Source: DASXAQ01 sp036406615
GTDB taxonomy: Bacteria > Actinomycetota > UBA4738
Length of the DNA: 64,000 nt
Direction: 5' to 3'
NCBI GenBank assembly: GCA_036406615.1
Contig: DASXAQ010000020.1
Location: 47,008-111,007, forward strand
Shown: in pieces, positions 55,828 to 64,000 of the stretch
Layout: every line of letters starts with the position of its first letter
Position numbering within the stretch: position 1 is the first letter of the stretch
Program-made: the position numbers and the translations under genes
The notes under the pieces: generated by a model
Databases searched by the model: none
What the model saw: the letters and a program-made list of their open reading frames with translations, nothing else
What the model was told of the DNA's origin: nothing

Positions 55828-57747
55828 TTAGCTGCCGGCCAGCGCCGACGGGTAGTTCGAGTTCGGCGAACCGATCCCGGTGACGTCGTCCCAGCCGGGC
55901 GCCGTGAACAGGCTCGAGTCCTGATCGAAGGTGCGCACGCTGTAGACGATGCCGTCCGAGGGGTCAACGCCGTTCACGAAGTCGGGTCGGACGTTCGCGT
56001 CCTTCACCGACAGCACATCGTTCACGGCGTCGCTACCGAACAGCGAGTAGATGGCCGGGTTCGCGAAGCCGATCCGCGTGCCGGCCGCCTCGGTCGCCAG
56101 CGCCTCCATGCCCGCCATCAGCGGGGAGGAGAGGCTGGTGCCGCCGATCCGGTACGTGCCGTAGTGCACGCCGTCGGGCCAGGTCTGCGTCTCGCCCACC
56201 AGCATGCCGGTGGTCGGGTCCGCGTCCAGCGCGATGTCCGGCACGGCCCGGTAGGGCGGCGTGTCGGACGGCACGACGCCATCCTGGTAGTCCGGCCGGT
56301 TGAACAGGGCAGAGTAACCGCCGCCGGCCCCGTACAGGAAGGGCGGGTCGGCGATCGGGTCCCACGAGCGGCCGTCGGAGGACAGCGAGTACTTGTACGT
56401 CCCCCAGCCGGTCTCCATCCTGAGGTGGTTGCCGTTGCCGATCGCGGTCGATGTTCCGCCCACGGCCGTGACGTTCGGGTCGCTGGCCGGGTAGTCGGCC
56501 TGGAGCGTGCCGCTGGCCAGGAGCTCGTCTCCGTCGTCCCCTGAGGAGAAGAAGAAGCCGATCCCCTGCAGCGCGCCCTGCTGGAACAGCTGGTCGTAGG
56601 CCGCGATGGCGCCCGCGGACTCCGCGCTCTCCACGTCGCCCCACGAGTTCGTCACGATCGACGCCTTGTTCTCGTCGACGATGCGGCTGAACGTGTCGAG
56701 GAAGTCGACGTCGAAGCAGGAGCGCGACGGGTAGTAGATGACGTTCGCGTTCAGCGCCATGGCGTGCACGGCCTCGACGTCGAGCGTCTCCTCGCCGTAC
56801 CAGCCGTTGCCGCCGCACTTGCCGAAGAAGCGGAATGCTCCGTCGGGCGGCGACGTCGTGAACTGCCCAGGACCGAACACCGGGTCGCCGACCAGCTGCG
56901 CGTAGCGGGCAGCGTCACCCCCGATGGTGGGCGCCGCGTACGAGTCGGTGATGGCCACCGTCGCGCCCTGGCCCGTGAAACCGCTGTCGTCCACGCCGTA
57001 GGCGCCGCGGAACTGGGGCGGCGTGTAGCCGCACACCGCGTACTTGCGGATCTTGCCGTCGAAGCCGGGCAGGCGGGTCGTGAAATCCGCCTCGTACTTC
57101 GCGGCGACCTGACCGTAGTAGCGCGAGCACGGCCGCGCGTTGGCGAAACCTGCGGGCGGGGCCAGCGCCGGCTTGACCATGTGCGGCGCGTTGTCCAGGC
57201 CCACGATGCCCAGCACGTCGGCGCCCACCGAACCCGGCACCGAGGCGTCGGCCTCCGGCGCCCGCACGGTCTGGCCGTTGAGCCGGTAGGTACCGAACGT
57301 GACGCCGAACGCGGACGCGGCCGCGCCGACGGTTCCGGTCGCCGCCACGTAGCGGTTGGCGGCGCCCATGCCGGTCACCCGCATCCCCGCGCCCTTCAGC
57401 CAAGCCTTCACGCGAGCGATCTGCGCCGCAGTCGGGCCGTACGTGGCCTGATACTGGGCCGGGGTGATGAAGTGTCGAAACGAGCTGCTGCCCGGCGTCG
57501 AGACGGCCTTGACGGCCGCCGCGAGCGCGGCTTCCCCGCCCTTTGGAGACAGGTAGACGCGTACCGAGATGGAGGCGCCGGCGTTCGCCGACCCCACCTG
57601 GTTCGAACTGGTGGCCCAGCTCGGCCGGCTCCCGGCGAGCGTGGTCCGCGCGGGCGAGGCCGACGCGCCGGTGGCCGCGAGCGTCGCGGCGCCGAGCGCG
57701 ATCGCGGCGACCCCCACCGCAATCCGTCGAGCGTGATCTCTCATCAC
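55828..57747 (-). CDS. Secreted S53-family peptidase (sedolisin)
   Basis: The 639-residue protein has a signal peptide (IAVGVAAIALGAATLAATGA, cleavage after ASA), a pro-domain (SFRHFITPAQYQATYGPTAA) and a sedolisin catalytic domain. The Glu/Asp pair is in WYGEETLDVEAVHAMA and the Ser in YRIGGTSLSSPLMAGMEA; FFFSSGDDGDELLASG carries the oxyanion-hole Asp. The calcium-binding end is GWDDVTGIGSPN. Sedolisins are acid-active serine-carboxyl endopeptidases. An AAGGAGGGG ribosome site precedes ATG 57747. It lies between two cyanophycin-type ligases but is secreted, so a link with cyanophycin is not assumed. Confidence 0.9.
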   Translation of the reverse strand: MMRDHARRIAVGVAAIALGAATLAATGASASPARTTLAGSRPSWATSSNQVGSANAGASISVRVYLSPKGGEAALAAAVKAVSTPGSSSFRHFITPAQYQATYGPTAAQIARVKAWLKGAGMRVTGMGAANRYVAATGTVGAAASAFGVTFGTYRLNGQTVRAPEADASVPGSVGADVLGIVGLDNAPHMVKPALAPPAGFANARPCSRYYGQVAAKYEADFTTRLPGFDGKIRKYAVCGYTPPQFRGAYGVDDSGFTGQGATVAITDSYAAPTIGGDAARYAQLVGDPVFGPGQFTTSPPDGAFRFFGKCGGNGWYGEETLDVEAVHAMALNANVIYYPSRSCFDVDFLDTFSRIVDENKASIVTNSWGDVESAESAGAIAAYDQLFQQGALQGIGFFFSSGDDGDELLASGTLQADYPASDPNVTAVGGTSTAIGNGNHLRMETGWGTYKYSLSSDGRSWDPIADPPFLYGAGGGYSALFNRPDYQDGVVPSDTPPYRAVPDIALDADPTTGMLVGETQTWPDGVHYGTYRIGGTSLSSPLMAGMEALATEAAGTRIGFANPAIYSLFGSDAVNDVLSVKDANVRPDFVNGVDPSDGIVYSVRTFDQDSSLFTAPGWDDVTGIGSPNSNYPSALAGS

Positions 57748-57913
57748 CCCTCCTTACTCGTGACCGTCGGATCAGCGGTTCACCCGATCCGGACGATCGT
57801 GACAAGGTCCGCCATTGTGACGCATCGCCGGTCGGTTCGCACATCGGGCTTTCGGCGGCCCCGCCGCTCCTTGGCAGGGAGCCGTGCGCAGCGACGGTGG
57901 CGGAAAGGACCTC
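57748..57913 (-). promoter_or_regulatory. Promoter and leader region of the sedolisin gene
   Basis: This 166-base gap after cphA holds the AAGGAGGGG ribosome site, an inverted repeat with arms CGGATC and GATCCG near 57770-57793, and a TTGTCA hexamer upstream that may be a -35. No ORF is supported. Confidence 0.35.
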
Positions 57914-60766
57914 CTACAGGCCCATGCCCAGTCGGATCAGGTCGGGGTCGCCGCCGATGGCCTCGATCTGGCCGTCTCCCTCGGGCTTCGTCAGCACCGT
58001 CGGCTGCGCGAGCGAGCGGCGACTCTCGAGCTCTTTCCAGATCTCGGTCGCGTAGTCCACACACAGGACGACGACGTCTCCCGGCCGGCTGCGGTCGAGC
58101 GCCCGGCGTGCGGCGTCCATCTCCTCCAGGACGACCTCGGCGTGCCCGACGTGCGCGCCCGCGCTCATCGCCTCGCGCACGCCCTCCATGATGTGCTCCG
58201 CGGTCTCGCCGGGCTTTCGGCCCCGCAGGTTGCGGTCCTCTCGGACGATGATCTCGTCGAAGTAGCGCGCGGCGACCCGGCCGAGCTCGCGCATGTCCTC
58301 GTCCCGGCGGTCGCCGGGGGTGGCGATGACCGCGACGCGCAGGTTGGCCGACCACGAGGCCGCCCCCGGGGCAGCCAACGGCTGTCCGGACGTCATCCGC
58401 TCGACGAAGTCGCCGAGCGTGGCCAGCCCCGCGGCGTTGTGCGCGTAGTCGACGAGCACCTTCATGCCGTCCAGCTCGAACAGGTTGAGGCGGCCCGGGG
58501 CCTGATAGATCGACGTGCTGAAGCTGCGCAGTCCCTGGCGGATGTCGTGCAGGTGGGCTCCGGCGGCGTGCGCCGCGGCGGCGGCCGCCAGCGCGTTCTG
58601 CACCATCATGCGGGCCCGTCCTTCGAACGTCGCCGGCAGCTGGTGCACCCAGGCGATGGGCATGGTGCGCCGTCCTTCGCGGATCACCATCATCTCCCCG
58701 AGCGAGTCCTTCTGGAGCATCACGGCCTTGCCGCCGCGACGGACGTAGCGCTCCACGAGCGGGTTCTCCTCCTGCATCGTGAAGAACACGATCGTGCCCG
58801 AACAGTGCTTGCGCATGTCGGCCACGAGCTCGTCGTCCGCGTTCAGCACGGCGAAGCCGCTGCGGGGCACGGCTTCCACGACCACGCGCTTCACCGCGGC
58901 CAGCTGCTTGAGCGAGTGGACCTCCTTCAGGCCCAGGTGGTCGCCGGTCACGTTCATCACCACCGCGATGTCGTTGCGCCCGTATCCCAGGCCCTCGCGC
59001 AGGATGCCCCCGCGCGCCACCTCGAAGACCGCGAAGTCGATGCGGGGGTTCTGCAGCACCATCTGCGCGGACTTCGGACCGCTCGCGTCGGCCCGCATCA
59101 CGAGGCGCTCGTCGATGTAGATGCCGTCGGTCGACGTCATGCCGACGCGCCGGCCCATCCCCTTGAAGATGTGGGCGATCATCCGGGTCGTCGTCGTCTT
59201 CCCGTTCGATCCGGTGACCGCGACGATCGGGATCCGCGACGGCGTCCCCGGAGGGAACAGGTGGTCGATCACCGGCGCGGCGACGAACTGGGGCTCGCCC
59301 TCGGTGGGGTGCGTGTGCATCCGGAAGCCGGGCGCGGCGTTGACCTCGACGATCGCGCCGCCCGTCTCGCGCACGGGCTTGGTGATGTCGGGCGTGATGA
59401 AGTCGATCCCGGCGACGTCGAGGCCGACGACCCGTGCCGCCTCCTCGGCGATCTCCACGTTCTCCTCGTGCGCGTAGAACGTCTGGTCGATCGAGCTGCC
59501 GCCGGTGGACATGTTGCCGGTCGCCGCCAACAGCACGCGGGCGTCGGCCGGCGGGACCTCGTCGAGGCCGAACCCCTGCTGGGCGAGGAGCGCTTCGGCT
59601 TCGGCGTCGACCTTGATCTTGGTGAGGACCTTCTCATGCCCGATGCCGCGGCGCGGGTCCGCGTTGGTCGCCTCCACGAGCTCGCGAACCGTGTGCGTCC
59701 CGTCGCCGATCACGTGGGCGGGGACGCGCTGGGCGACCGCGACCATCCGCCCCCCGATCACCAGGACGCGGTAGTCGTTGCCGGCGACGTAGCTCTCGAC
59801 CACGACGACGCCTCGCCGCGATTCGGGGCGCGCGCGCCGGTACCCCGCCCGAACCTCCTTCTCGCTTCGAAGGTCGAGCCCGACGCCGCGCCCGTGGTTG
59901 CCGTCCAGCGGCTTGGTGACGACGGGGAAGCCGATCCGGCCCGCGACCGCCACGGCTTCGTCCTCCGTGCGCACCACCTCGCCGCGCGGGACCGGGAGCC
60001 CGGCGGCCGCGAGCAGCCGCGTCGTGAGCTTCTTGTCGCCGGCGATGTCCACGGCCAGCGCCGAGGTCAGCGATGTCATCGTGGCCCGGATCCGCTTCTG
60101 GTACGTGCCCTGGCCGAGCTGAACCAGCGACGCCTCGTTGAGCCGGATCCACGGGATGTCCCGGCTCGTCGCCTCGTCGATGATCGCCTGGGTTGAGGGG
60201 CCGAACGCGCGGCGCTCCGCCAGCCGGATCAGGTCCTCGAGCTGGGCGCGGAAGTCGAACCCCTCCTCGGGCTTGATGAGGTGGTTCAGGAGCCGCACGG
60301 CAAGCGTGCCGGCCGCGAGCCCGACCTGCTCCTCGCTGTAGGCGTAGATCACGTTGTACACACCGGGGCGTCCGCTCGAACGCGTCTTGCCGCGGCCGGC
60401 GTGCGTGCCCGCCTCCCGCTGGAGCTCGATCGCAACGTGTTCGGCCACGTGCCCGAGCCACGTTCCCTCCTTGAGTCGATCCAGCAGCCCGCCGGGTCGC
60501 CCGAGCGAACACGAGTGCTGCGCGAGTCCCGGCAGCAGCTCGACCAGCTTCTTGTTGAACCCCTTGATGGTGTTCGACGGCCATTCCTCGAGCGAACCGA
60601 GGTCCACGAGGAGCCGGATGCACGGGTCGTAGGACCAGTAGTTCGGCCCCCGCAGGACCTGGGTCTCGAGGATGCGAAGGTCCGGACCGACCGGCGGCTT
60701 CTTCGACGCGGGCTCGCGCTTGGCGCGTTCGCGGTCCGCCCGGGTCTTCGTCTTCGGCTCGCTCAT
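57914..60766 (-). CDS. cphA: Cyanophycin synthetase
   Basis: The 950-residue protein is a complete CphA: N-domain (ILETQVLRGPNYWSYDPCIR, WLGHVAEHVAIELQREAG), ATP-grasp domain (about residues 225-490; FPVVTKPLDGNHGRGVGLDL, VESYVAGNDYRVLVIGG, IVEVNAAPGFRMHTHP) and Mur ligase domain (IVAVTGSNGKTTTTRMIAHI about residue 515; MNVTGDHLGLKEVHSL, LVDYAHNAAGLATLGDFVER). It polymerises Asp and Arg into cyanophycin using ATP, with the ATP-grasp adding Asp and the Mur domain Arg. ATG 60766 has GGGAGGCG upstream and overlaps the cphB stop by four bases. The C-terminus extends about 60 residues past the usual end. Confidence 0.94.
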   Translation of the reverse strand: MSEPKTKTRADRERAKREPASKKPPVGPDLRILETQVLRGPNYWSYDPCIRLLVDLGSLEEWPSNTIKGFNKKLVELLPGLAQHSCSLGRPGGLLDRLKEGTWLGHVAEHVAIELQREAGTHAGRGKTRSSGRPGVYNVIYAYSEEQVGLAAGTLAVRLLNHLIKPEEGFDFRAQLEDLIRLAERRAFGPSTQAIIDEATSRDIPWIRLNEASLVQLGQGTYQKRIRATMTSLTSALAVDIAGDKKLTTRLLAAAGLPVPRGEVVRTEDEAVAVAGRIGFPVVTKPLDGNHGRGVGLDLRSEKEVRAGYRRARPESRRGVVVVESYVAGNDYRVLVIGGRMVAVAQRVPAHVIGDGTHTVRELVEATNADPRRGIGHEKVLTKIKVDAEAEALLAQQGFGLDEVPPADARVLLAATGNMSTGGSSIDQTFYAHEENVEIAEEAARVVGLDVAGIDFITPDITKPVRETGGAIVEVNAAPGFRMHTHPTEGEPQFVAAPVIDHLFPPGTPSRIPIVAVTGSNGKTTTTRMIAHIFKGMGRRVGMTSTDGIYIDERLVMRADASGPKSAQMVLQNPRIDFAVFEVARGGILREGLGYGRNDIAVVMNVTGDHLGLKEVHSLKQLAAVKRVVVEAVPRSGFAVLNADDELVADMRKHCSGTIVFFTMQEENPLVERYVRRGGKAVMLQKDSLGEMMVIREGRRTMPIAWVHQLPATFEGRARMMVQNALAAAAAAHAAGAHLHDIRQGLRSFSTSIYQAPGRLNLFELDGMKVLVDYAHNAAGLATLGDFVERMTSGQPLAAPGAASWSANLRVAVIATPGDRRDEDMRELGRVAARYFDEIIVREDRNLRGRKPGETAEHIMEGVREAMSAGAHVGHAEVVLEEMDAARRALDRSRPGDVVVLCVDYATEIWKELESRRSLAQPTVLTKPEGDGQIEAIGGDPDLIRLGMGL

Positions 60767-61788
60767 TCGGACGCCTCCCGGTCCTGGCGAAGGCGTTTGG
60801 AGGCCGCGGCATCGCGGCCCGTCGCCATCCTGGCGGTCATGCGCTGCAGCTTGGCCGCCCCGCGCTCCGCTGCGCGGGCTGAGCGATCGCGGACCGGCGC
60901 CACCTGGGGCAGCAGGGCCCGGGACCGAAGATCGAACCGGTACCCCGACGGGATGGAGTGCAGCACCGCTCCCGACACCATCATGGGTCGGTGGCCTTTG
61001 GTGTGGAACGCGTCGGTGATCACGTCGCGCCCGTCGACGATCGTCACCGCGCCGCGCCCAACCACCTCCAGGATTCCGTCCCCGTGCACGACCGCTGCGG
61101 TGTCCTCGTCCAGGCCCAGGCCGATCAACGACGGCGACTGCGCGACGACCGCGAGCAATCGGCCGAGGCGTGTGCGCTGCTCGAAGTGCTGGTCGACGAC
61201 CATCCCGCCGACCAGACCGAGGCCCGCAGACACGGTCGCCATGCGGTGCTTGGGGGTCGCGCCGGAGGCGCCGAACGCCATCATGTGCTCCGCCAGCGCG
61301 CTCGCGCCGGCGGACGTGCCGGCGACGACGGCGCCACGCTCGTGGGCGGTTCGCAGCGCGTCGGCCAGCCGGGTCCCGTCGACCACGGACGTCAGCCGCA
61401 GCTGGTTGCCGCCCGTGAGGAACACCCCAGTGGCCCGCGCGAGCGTGGCGGCTGCCTTCGCATCGTTCGCCTCCTCCCGCGATTCGGGCCGCAACCCCGA
61501 CACGTGCCCGACTCCGAGCTGGCCGAACACCTCCCGGTACAGGTCGGTGGCGGCCTCGCCCAGCGATGACGCCGTGCTGACGACCACGATGCGCGCGTCT
61601 GGGCCGCCCGCCAGTTGCACGAAGCGTCCGAGGATGACGCGGTCGCGAAGCTTGTCCTCGGCCCCACCGATGAGGATGACGGGGCCGGGGTTCGGGGTCC
61701 GGGTCGCGCGTTCGACCGATCGTCCCGATGGCGTTCGACGTCTCGGGGGCGTCGACGTGGACGAGCGGCGAGTGCGAGGCGCGGTCAT
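60763..61788 (-). CDS. cphB: Cyanophycinase
   Basis: The 341-residue protein is an S51-type peptidase: GPVILIGGAEDKLRDRVILG, VVVSTASSLGEAATDLYREV, ATGVFLTGGNQLRL, the nucleophile motif VVAGTSAGASALAEHMM (Ser about residue 160) and GLGLVGGMVVDQHFEQRTRL, GIGLDE-type ending. It cuts cyanophycin to Asp-Arg dipeptides. The N-terminal 35 residues are a basic low-complexity extension and there is no signal peptide. It is the first gene of cphB-cphA, so storage and breakdown are co-transcribed. Confidence 0.92.
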   Translation of the reverse strand: MTAPRTRRSSTSTPPRRRTPSGRSVERATRTPNPGPVILIGGAEDKLRDRVILGRFVQLAGGPDARIVVVSTASSLGEAATDLYREVFGQLGVGHVSGLRPESREEANDAKAAATLARATGVFLTGGNQLRLTSVVDGTRLADALRTAHERGAVVAGTSAGASALAEHMMAFGASGATPKHRMATVSAGLGLVGGMVVDQHFEQRTRLGRLLAVVAQSPSLIGLGLDEDTAAVVHGDGILEVVGRGAVTIVDGRDVITDAFHTKGHRPMMVSGAVLHSIPSGYRFDLRSRALLPQVAPVRDRSARAAERGAAKLQRMTARMATGRDAAASKRLRQDREASE

Positions 61789-61796
61789 GCGTGGTC

Positions 61797-61802
61797 AGTG
61801 TA
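61797..61802 (-). promoter_or_regulatory. Candidate -10 box (TACACT) for cphBA
   Basis: On the minus strand TACACT ends eight bases before the cphB ATG (61788) with no ribosome site, again suggesting a leaderless mRNA. Confidence 0.45.
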
Positions 61803-61929
61803 CCCGTGGGGGATGGGCGGCTGCCCCGGCCGGCTGCGCGGCCTCCGCAGGTCCAGGGGCCGGCGAGTTGATGTACTCGGCGCCATGTCCGCCGGTCACG
61901 CGCGACTGGCAACCGGCCGCGGTCCGTCC

Positions 61930-61935
61930 TACCCT
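61930..61935 (+). promoter_or_regulatory. Candidate -10 box (TACCCT) for the DUF5317 gene
   Basis: TACCCT ends six bases before GTG 61942, with no ribosome site. Confidence 0.4.
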
Positions 61936-61941
61936 TCGCCT

Positions 61942-62793
61942 GTGATCCTGATTCCGGCCGCGTTCGTCATCGGCGTGATCGCCGGGCTCATCGCCGGGGG
62001 AAGCTTCCGGCAGCTCGGACAGGCAACGTTTCGATGGTGGCCGCTGGCGATCGTGGGCTTCGGCCTGCAGCTGGTGCCGATCACGGCCGCGCTCGGCTCC
62101 GCTCGGCACGGCGTGTCGCTGGCGCTGTTGTTCGTCTCCTATGCGCTGTTGCTGGTGTTCGTTGCGGTCAACATCGGGCAGCGCGGGTTCCCGATCGTGG
62201 CCGTCGGCTTCGCGCTGAACGCATTGGTCATCACCGCCAATGCGGGCATGCCCGTCACCGTCCATGCCCTACGCGTGGCGGCCGGGCCGGACTACGCGCG
62301 CGACGTCCAACACCTGCAGGAGGACGGGGGGGCCAAGCACCACCTGCAGCGATCCGGCGACCTGCTGCTGCCGCTGTCGGACACGATCGGGCTGGGGCGG
62401 CCCTTCAACGCGATCTTCAGCGTCGGGGACCTGTTCTGGCTGGTCGGCACGGCGTGGGTCGTGGCGGGGGCGATGATCGGCCCCCGGTATCGGGGACGGC
62501 ATGTCAGAACGCGGGCGGCGGAGGTGCGACACGGCGACGCTACGCAGAGATCGGATGCGGGTGTTCTTGATCCTCGTCCGGGCCCGGCGGCGGGGGAGCG
62601 GGGGGTGCCTGGGGTGCCGCTTCCGGAGGGTTCGGCGCTGACTCCGCCGGCTCCGGTTCCGACGACGAATGGGCAGGAGCGGGTGAAGCCGACGGTGTCG
62701 CGGGCGCCGGAGGGGCCGAACTCGGACGGCGTGCTGGCGCCGTCATTCGCCGGGGCTGAGGCTGCACCGGCAGTCCCGGAGGCGGATCCGTAG
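61942..62793 (+). CDS. DUF5317-family membrane protein with long low-complexity tail
   Basis: The first 190 residues contain about five membrane helices (LIPAAFVIGVIAGLIAGGSF, LAIVGFGLQLVPITAALG, SLALLFVSYALLLVFVAVN, LFWLVGTAWVVAGAMIGP) and the conserved AGMPVTVHALR-type loop of the DUF5317 family. Function is unknown. After RGRHVRTRA the protein continues for about 85 residues of Pro/Gly/Ala/Glu-rich sequence, overlapping antiparallel with the histidine kinase gene for 254 bases. The tail may be real or the result of a lost stop. GTG 61942 is next to a -10 box. Confidence 0.72.
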   Translation: MILIPAAFVIGVIAGLIAGGSFRQLGQATFRWWPLAIVGFGLQLVPITAALGSARHGVSLALLFVSYALLLVFVAVNIGQRGFPIVAVGFALNALVITANAGMPVTVHALRVAAGPDYARDVQHLQEDGGAKHHLQRSGDLLLPLSDTIGLGRPFNAIFSVGDLFWLVGTAWVVAGAMIGPRYRGRHVRTRAAEVRHGDATQRSDAGVLDPRPGPAAGERGVPGVPLPEGSALTPPAPVPTTNGQERVKPTVSRAPEGPNSDGVLAPSFAGAEAAPAVPEADP

Positions 62794-64000
62794 CCGGACG
62801 CGGCTGCAGCTGAGCGCCCTCTTCGAGCCAGAGCCTCGGGAAGCTCGCGGTCACCGTGGTGCCCTTGCCGGGTTCGCTCTGTGTGGTGAACGACCCGCCG
62901 GCGACCAATGCGCGCTCGCGCATCATGACCCGCCCGAAGTGCCCTTCCGGCTGGGGCCCCGACGTGTCGAATCCCTTGCCGTCGTCGCGGACCTGGAATT
63001 CGACGCCGCCTTCGGTCTCGTGCATCGAGACCCACAGGTGCGCCGGCTCGGCATGCTTCAGCGAGTTCATGACCGCCTCGCGTCCGATCTGGTAGATCAG
63101 CAGCTGGATCGGCGGTGGTAGCGAGACTTCAACGACGTCCACTTCGAATAGGACGTCGGATCCGCGTCCAGCCTCGTCGACGAAGCCCTTGATGGCCGAC
63201 GCCAGGCCGGCGCGCCCGATCGGGGAGCGGTGCAGGTCCCGGACGAGGGAGCGGACCATGTCGGAGGTCTTCTCCTTGATCTCGCCAATGTCCTCAAGGT
63301 CCTTGCGAACGCCATCGATGTCGTCCTGGCGTAGACGCTTCTTCGCCATCTCCAGCCGAAGCGTGAGTTGGAAGAGCGTCTGCGCGAGGTCGTCGTGCAG
63401 GTAGGCAGCGATCATCTCGCGCTCGTCGATCCGCTCCTCGGCCATTCGGTTCGAAAGCGCCTTGAGAACCCGCTCGCGGTCGCGGAGCTCCTCGCTCGCT
63501 TCCTCGAGGGCCTTACTTCGGAAGAACATCTGCCGCGCAAAGACCAGCGGCGCCCCGAATGCGATGACGGACCAGAATCCAACTTTGACGAAGAACAGTG
63601 CCATCGCGACGCCGACGACGCTTAGCCCAAGGCAATTCAAGAGGAAGTCGGGAAGTGCACCTACACGCAATTCACTGAGGACTCGCTTGAATGGGAGAGT
63701 CGATTCCAAGGTAACTACTAGTGCAATCATGACGACGTTGACGACATAAAAGGCTATGGCGGCCACAACTCCGGCCATCAGGTAGCGATACCAGTCCGAG
63801 GTGTAGATCGAAGCGAGTTCATGAAAAACCCAGCTCGCGAACGCTGTTGATAGCGCGACCTCAGCTCGGTTGAAGAGCGAGTTGGAAAGCGGCATTGCGC
63901 GCTTGAGTTCGCGCGGGTCGAACAATCCGACAAACAGAACGGTGGCCGCAGCCGCAGGCGTGTACAACATTGCGACGGCAAGAAGGATCGGCAGACTCAA
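62540..64000 (-). CDS. NarL-type sensor histidine kinase (5' end cut by window)
   Basis: At least 486 residues are visible. About five or six membrane helices (LLAVAMLYTPAAAATVLFVG ... FFVKVGFWSVIAFGAPLVFA) are followed by a coiled coil, a HisKA_3 dimerisation domain with MIAAYLHDDLAQTLFQLTLR (phospho-His about residue 200) and a HATPase domain (QIGREAVMNSLKHAEP, FQVRDDGKGFDTSG, SEPGKGTTVTASFP). The last 85 residues are a Pro/Ala/Glu-rich tail. It should phosphorylate a LuxR-type response regulator lying outside the window. The membrane part (63540-64000) is clearly less GC-rich than the rest. The true start may lie beyond 64000. Confidence 0.87.
   Translation of the reverse strand: MSLPILLAVAMLYTPAAAATVLFVGLFDPRELKRAMPLSNSLFNRAEVALSTAFASWVFHELASIYTSDWYRYLMAGVVAAIAFYVVNVVMIALVVTLESTLPFKRVLSELRVGALPDFLLNCLGLSVVGVAMALFFVKVGFWSVIAFGAPLVFARQMFFRSKALEEASEELRDRERVLKALSNRMAEERIDEREMIAAYLHDDLAQTLFQLTLRLEMAKKRLRQDDIDGVRKDLEDIGEIKEKTSDMVRSLVRDLHRSPIGRAGLASAIKGFVDEAGRGSDVLFEVDVVEVSLPPPIQLLIYQIGREAVMNSLKHAEPAHLWVSMHETEGGVEFQVRDDGKGFDTSGPQPEGHFGRVMMRERALVAGGSFTTQSEPGKGTTVTASFPRLWLEEGAQLQPRPATDPPPGLPVQPQPRRMTAPARRPSSAPPAPATPSASPAPAHSSSEPEPAESAPNPPEAAPQAPPAPPPPGPDEDQEHPHPISA

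Noticed and set aside
60767..61912. N-terminal extension of cphA over cphB
   Set aside because: The frame stays open but is Arg/Pro-rich shadow of cphB; the cphA homology and ribosome site fix the start at 60766.
1..64000. tRNA, rRNA, CRISPR arrays, insertion sequences and integrases
   Set aside because: No cloverleaf-like T-loop sequences, regularly spaced repeats or transposase/integrase motifs were recognised by reading; a tRNAscan-SE and ISfinder run would confirm.

Overview
The window is high-GC DNA from a bacterium, most likely a deep-branching, uncultured-type member of the Actinomycetota. The clearest sign is the respiratory gene set: ctaE-qcrC-qcrA-qcrB in the actinobacterial order, a diheme QcrC, a three-helix Rieske QcrA, a small actinobacterial-type subunit IV (ctaF), and an AdnAB-like helicase-nuclease pair. 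Codons end mostly in G or C and GTG starts are very common. Many genes have a TANNNT box only 6-8 bases before the start codon, so leaderless transcripts look frequent. I see no tRNA, rRNA, CRISPR array, transposase or integrase, and no gene-free stretch longer than about 300 bases.

Layout. 1-6.5 kb: partial membrane protein, small membrane peptide, MidA methyltransferase, NUDIX, metallo-beta-lactamase-fold and Crp-like genes, a DehI-family protein with a small partner, and aspartase. 6.5-12.8 kb: adnAB-like double-strand-break resection pair. 12.8-18.7 kb: site-2 protease with CBS domains, then a three-gene NAD-linked formate dehydrogenase whose catalytic subunit contains selenocysteine (in-frame TGA plus a SECIS hairpin). 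Its N-terminal Fe-S half is a separate gene at the far end of the operon. 18.8-25.5 kb: a compact surface-polymer/exosortase island (substrate-like secreted protein, PIG-L deacetylase, GT2, exosortase, ATP-grasp, UDP-GlcNAc 2-epimerase, HAD phosphatase). 25.5-27.7 kb: formate dehydrogenase maturation (fdhD, mobA, a cNMP-domain protein, DUF6457-like). 27.9-40.6 kb: ctaE-qcrCAB, a DUF2087 regulator, a giant cyclase/propeller/solute-binding fusion, an XRE plus nucleotidyltransferase pair, ctaCDF, and a metallo-beta-lactamase-rhodanese protein. 40.6-47.4 kb: a complete System I cytochrome c maturation operon ccmABCDEFGHI. 47.7-53.9 kb: secreted Kelch-GH5 protein, M20 peptidase, wHTH/coiled-coil protein, mocA and xdhC. 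54.0-61.8 kb: cyanophycin region (cphB-cphA, a CphA-like ligase without ATP-grasp, and a secreted sedolisin). 61.9-64.0 kb: DUF5317 membrane protein overlapping tail-to-tail with a NarL-type histidine kinase cut by the window edge.

How they fit together: formate oxidation supplies NADH, the bc-aa3 supercomplex consumes electrons, and the ccm operon attaches heme to its c-type subunits. FdhD and MobA mature the molybdenum site. Cyanophycin genes store nitrogen as Asp-Arg polymer, and aspartase connects to aspartate. The most unusual items are the permuted split selenocysteine formate dehydrogenase, the minimal exosortase island, the ATP-grasp-less CphA paralog and the cyclase fusion protein.
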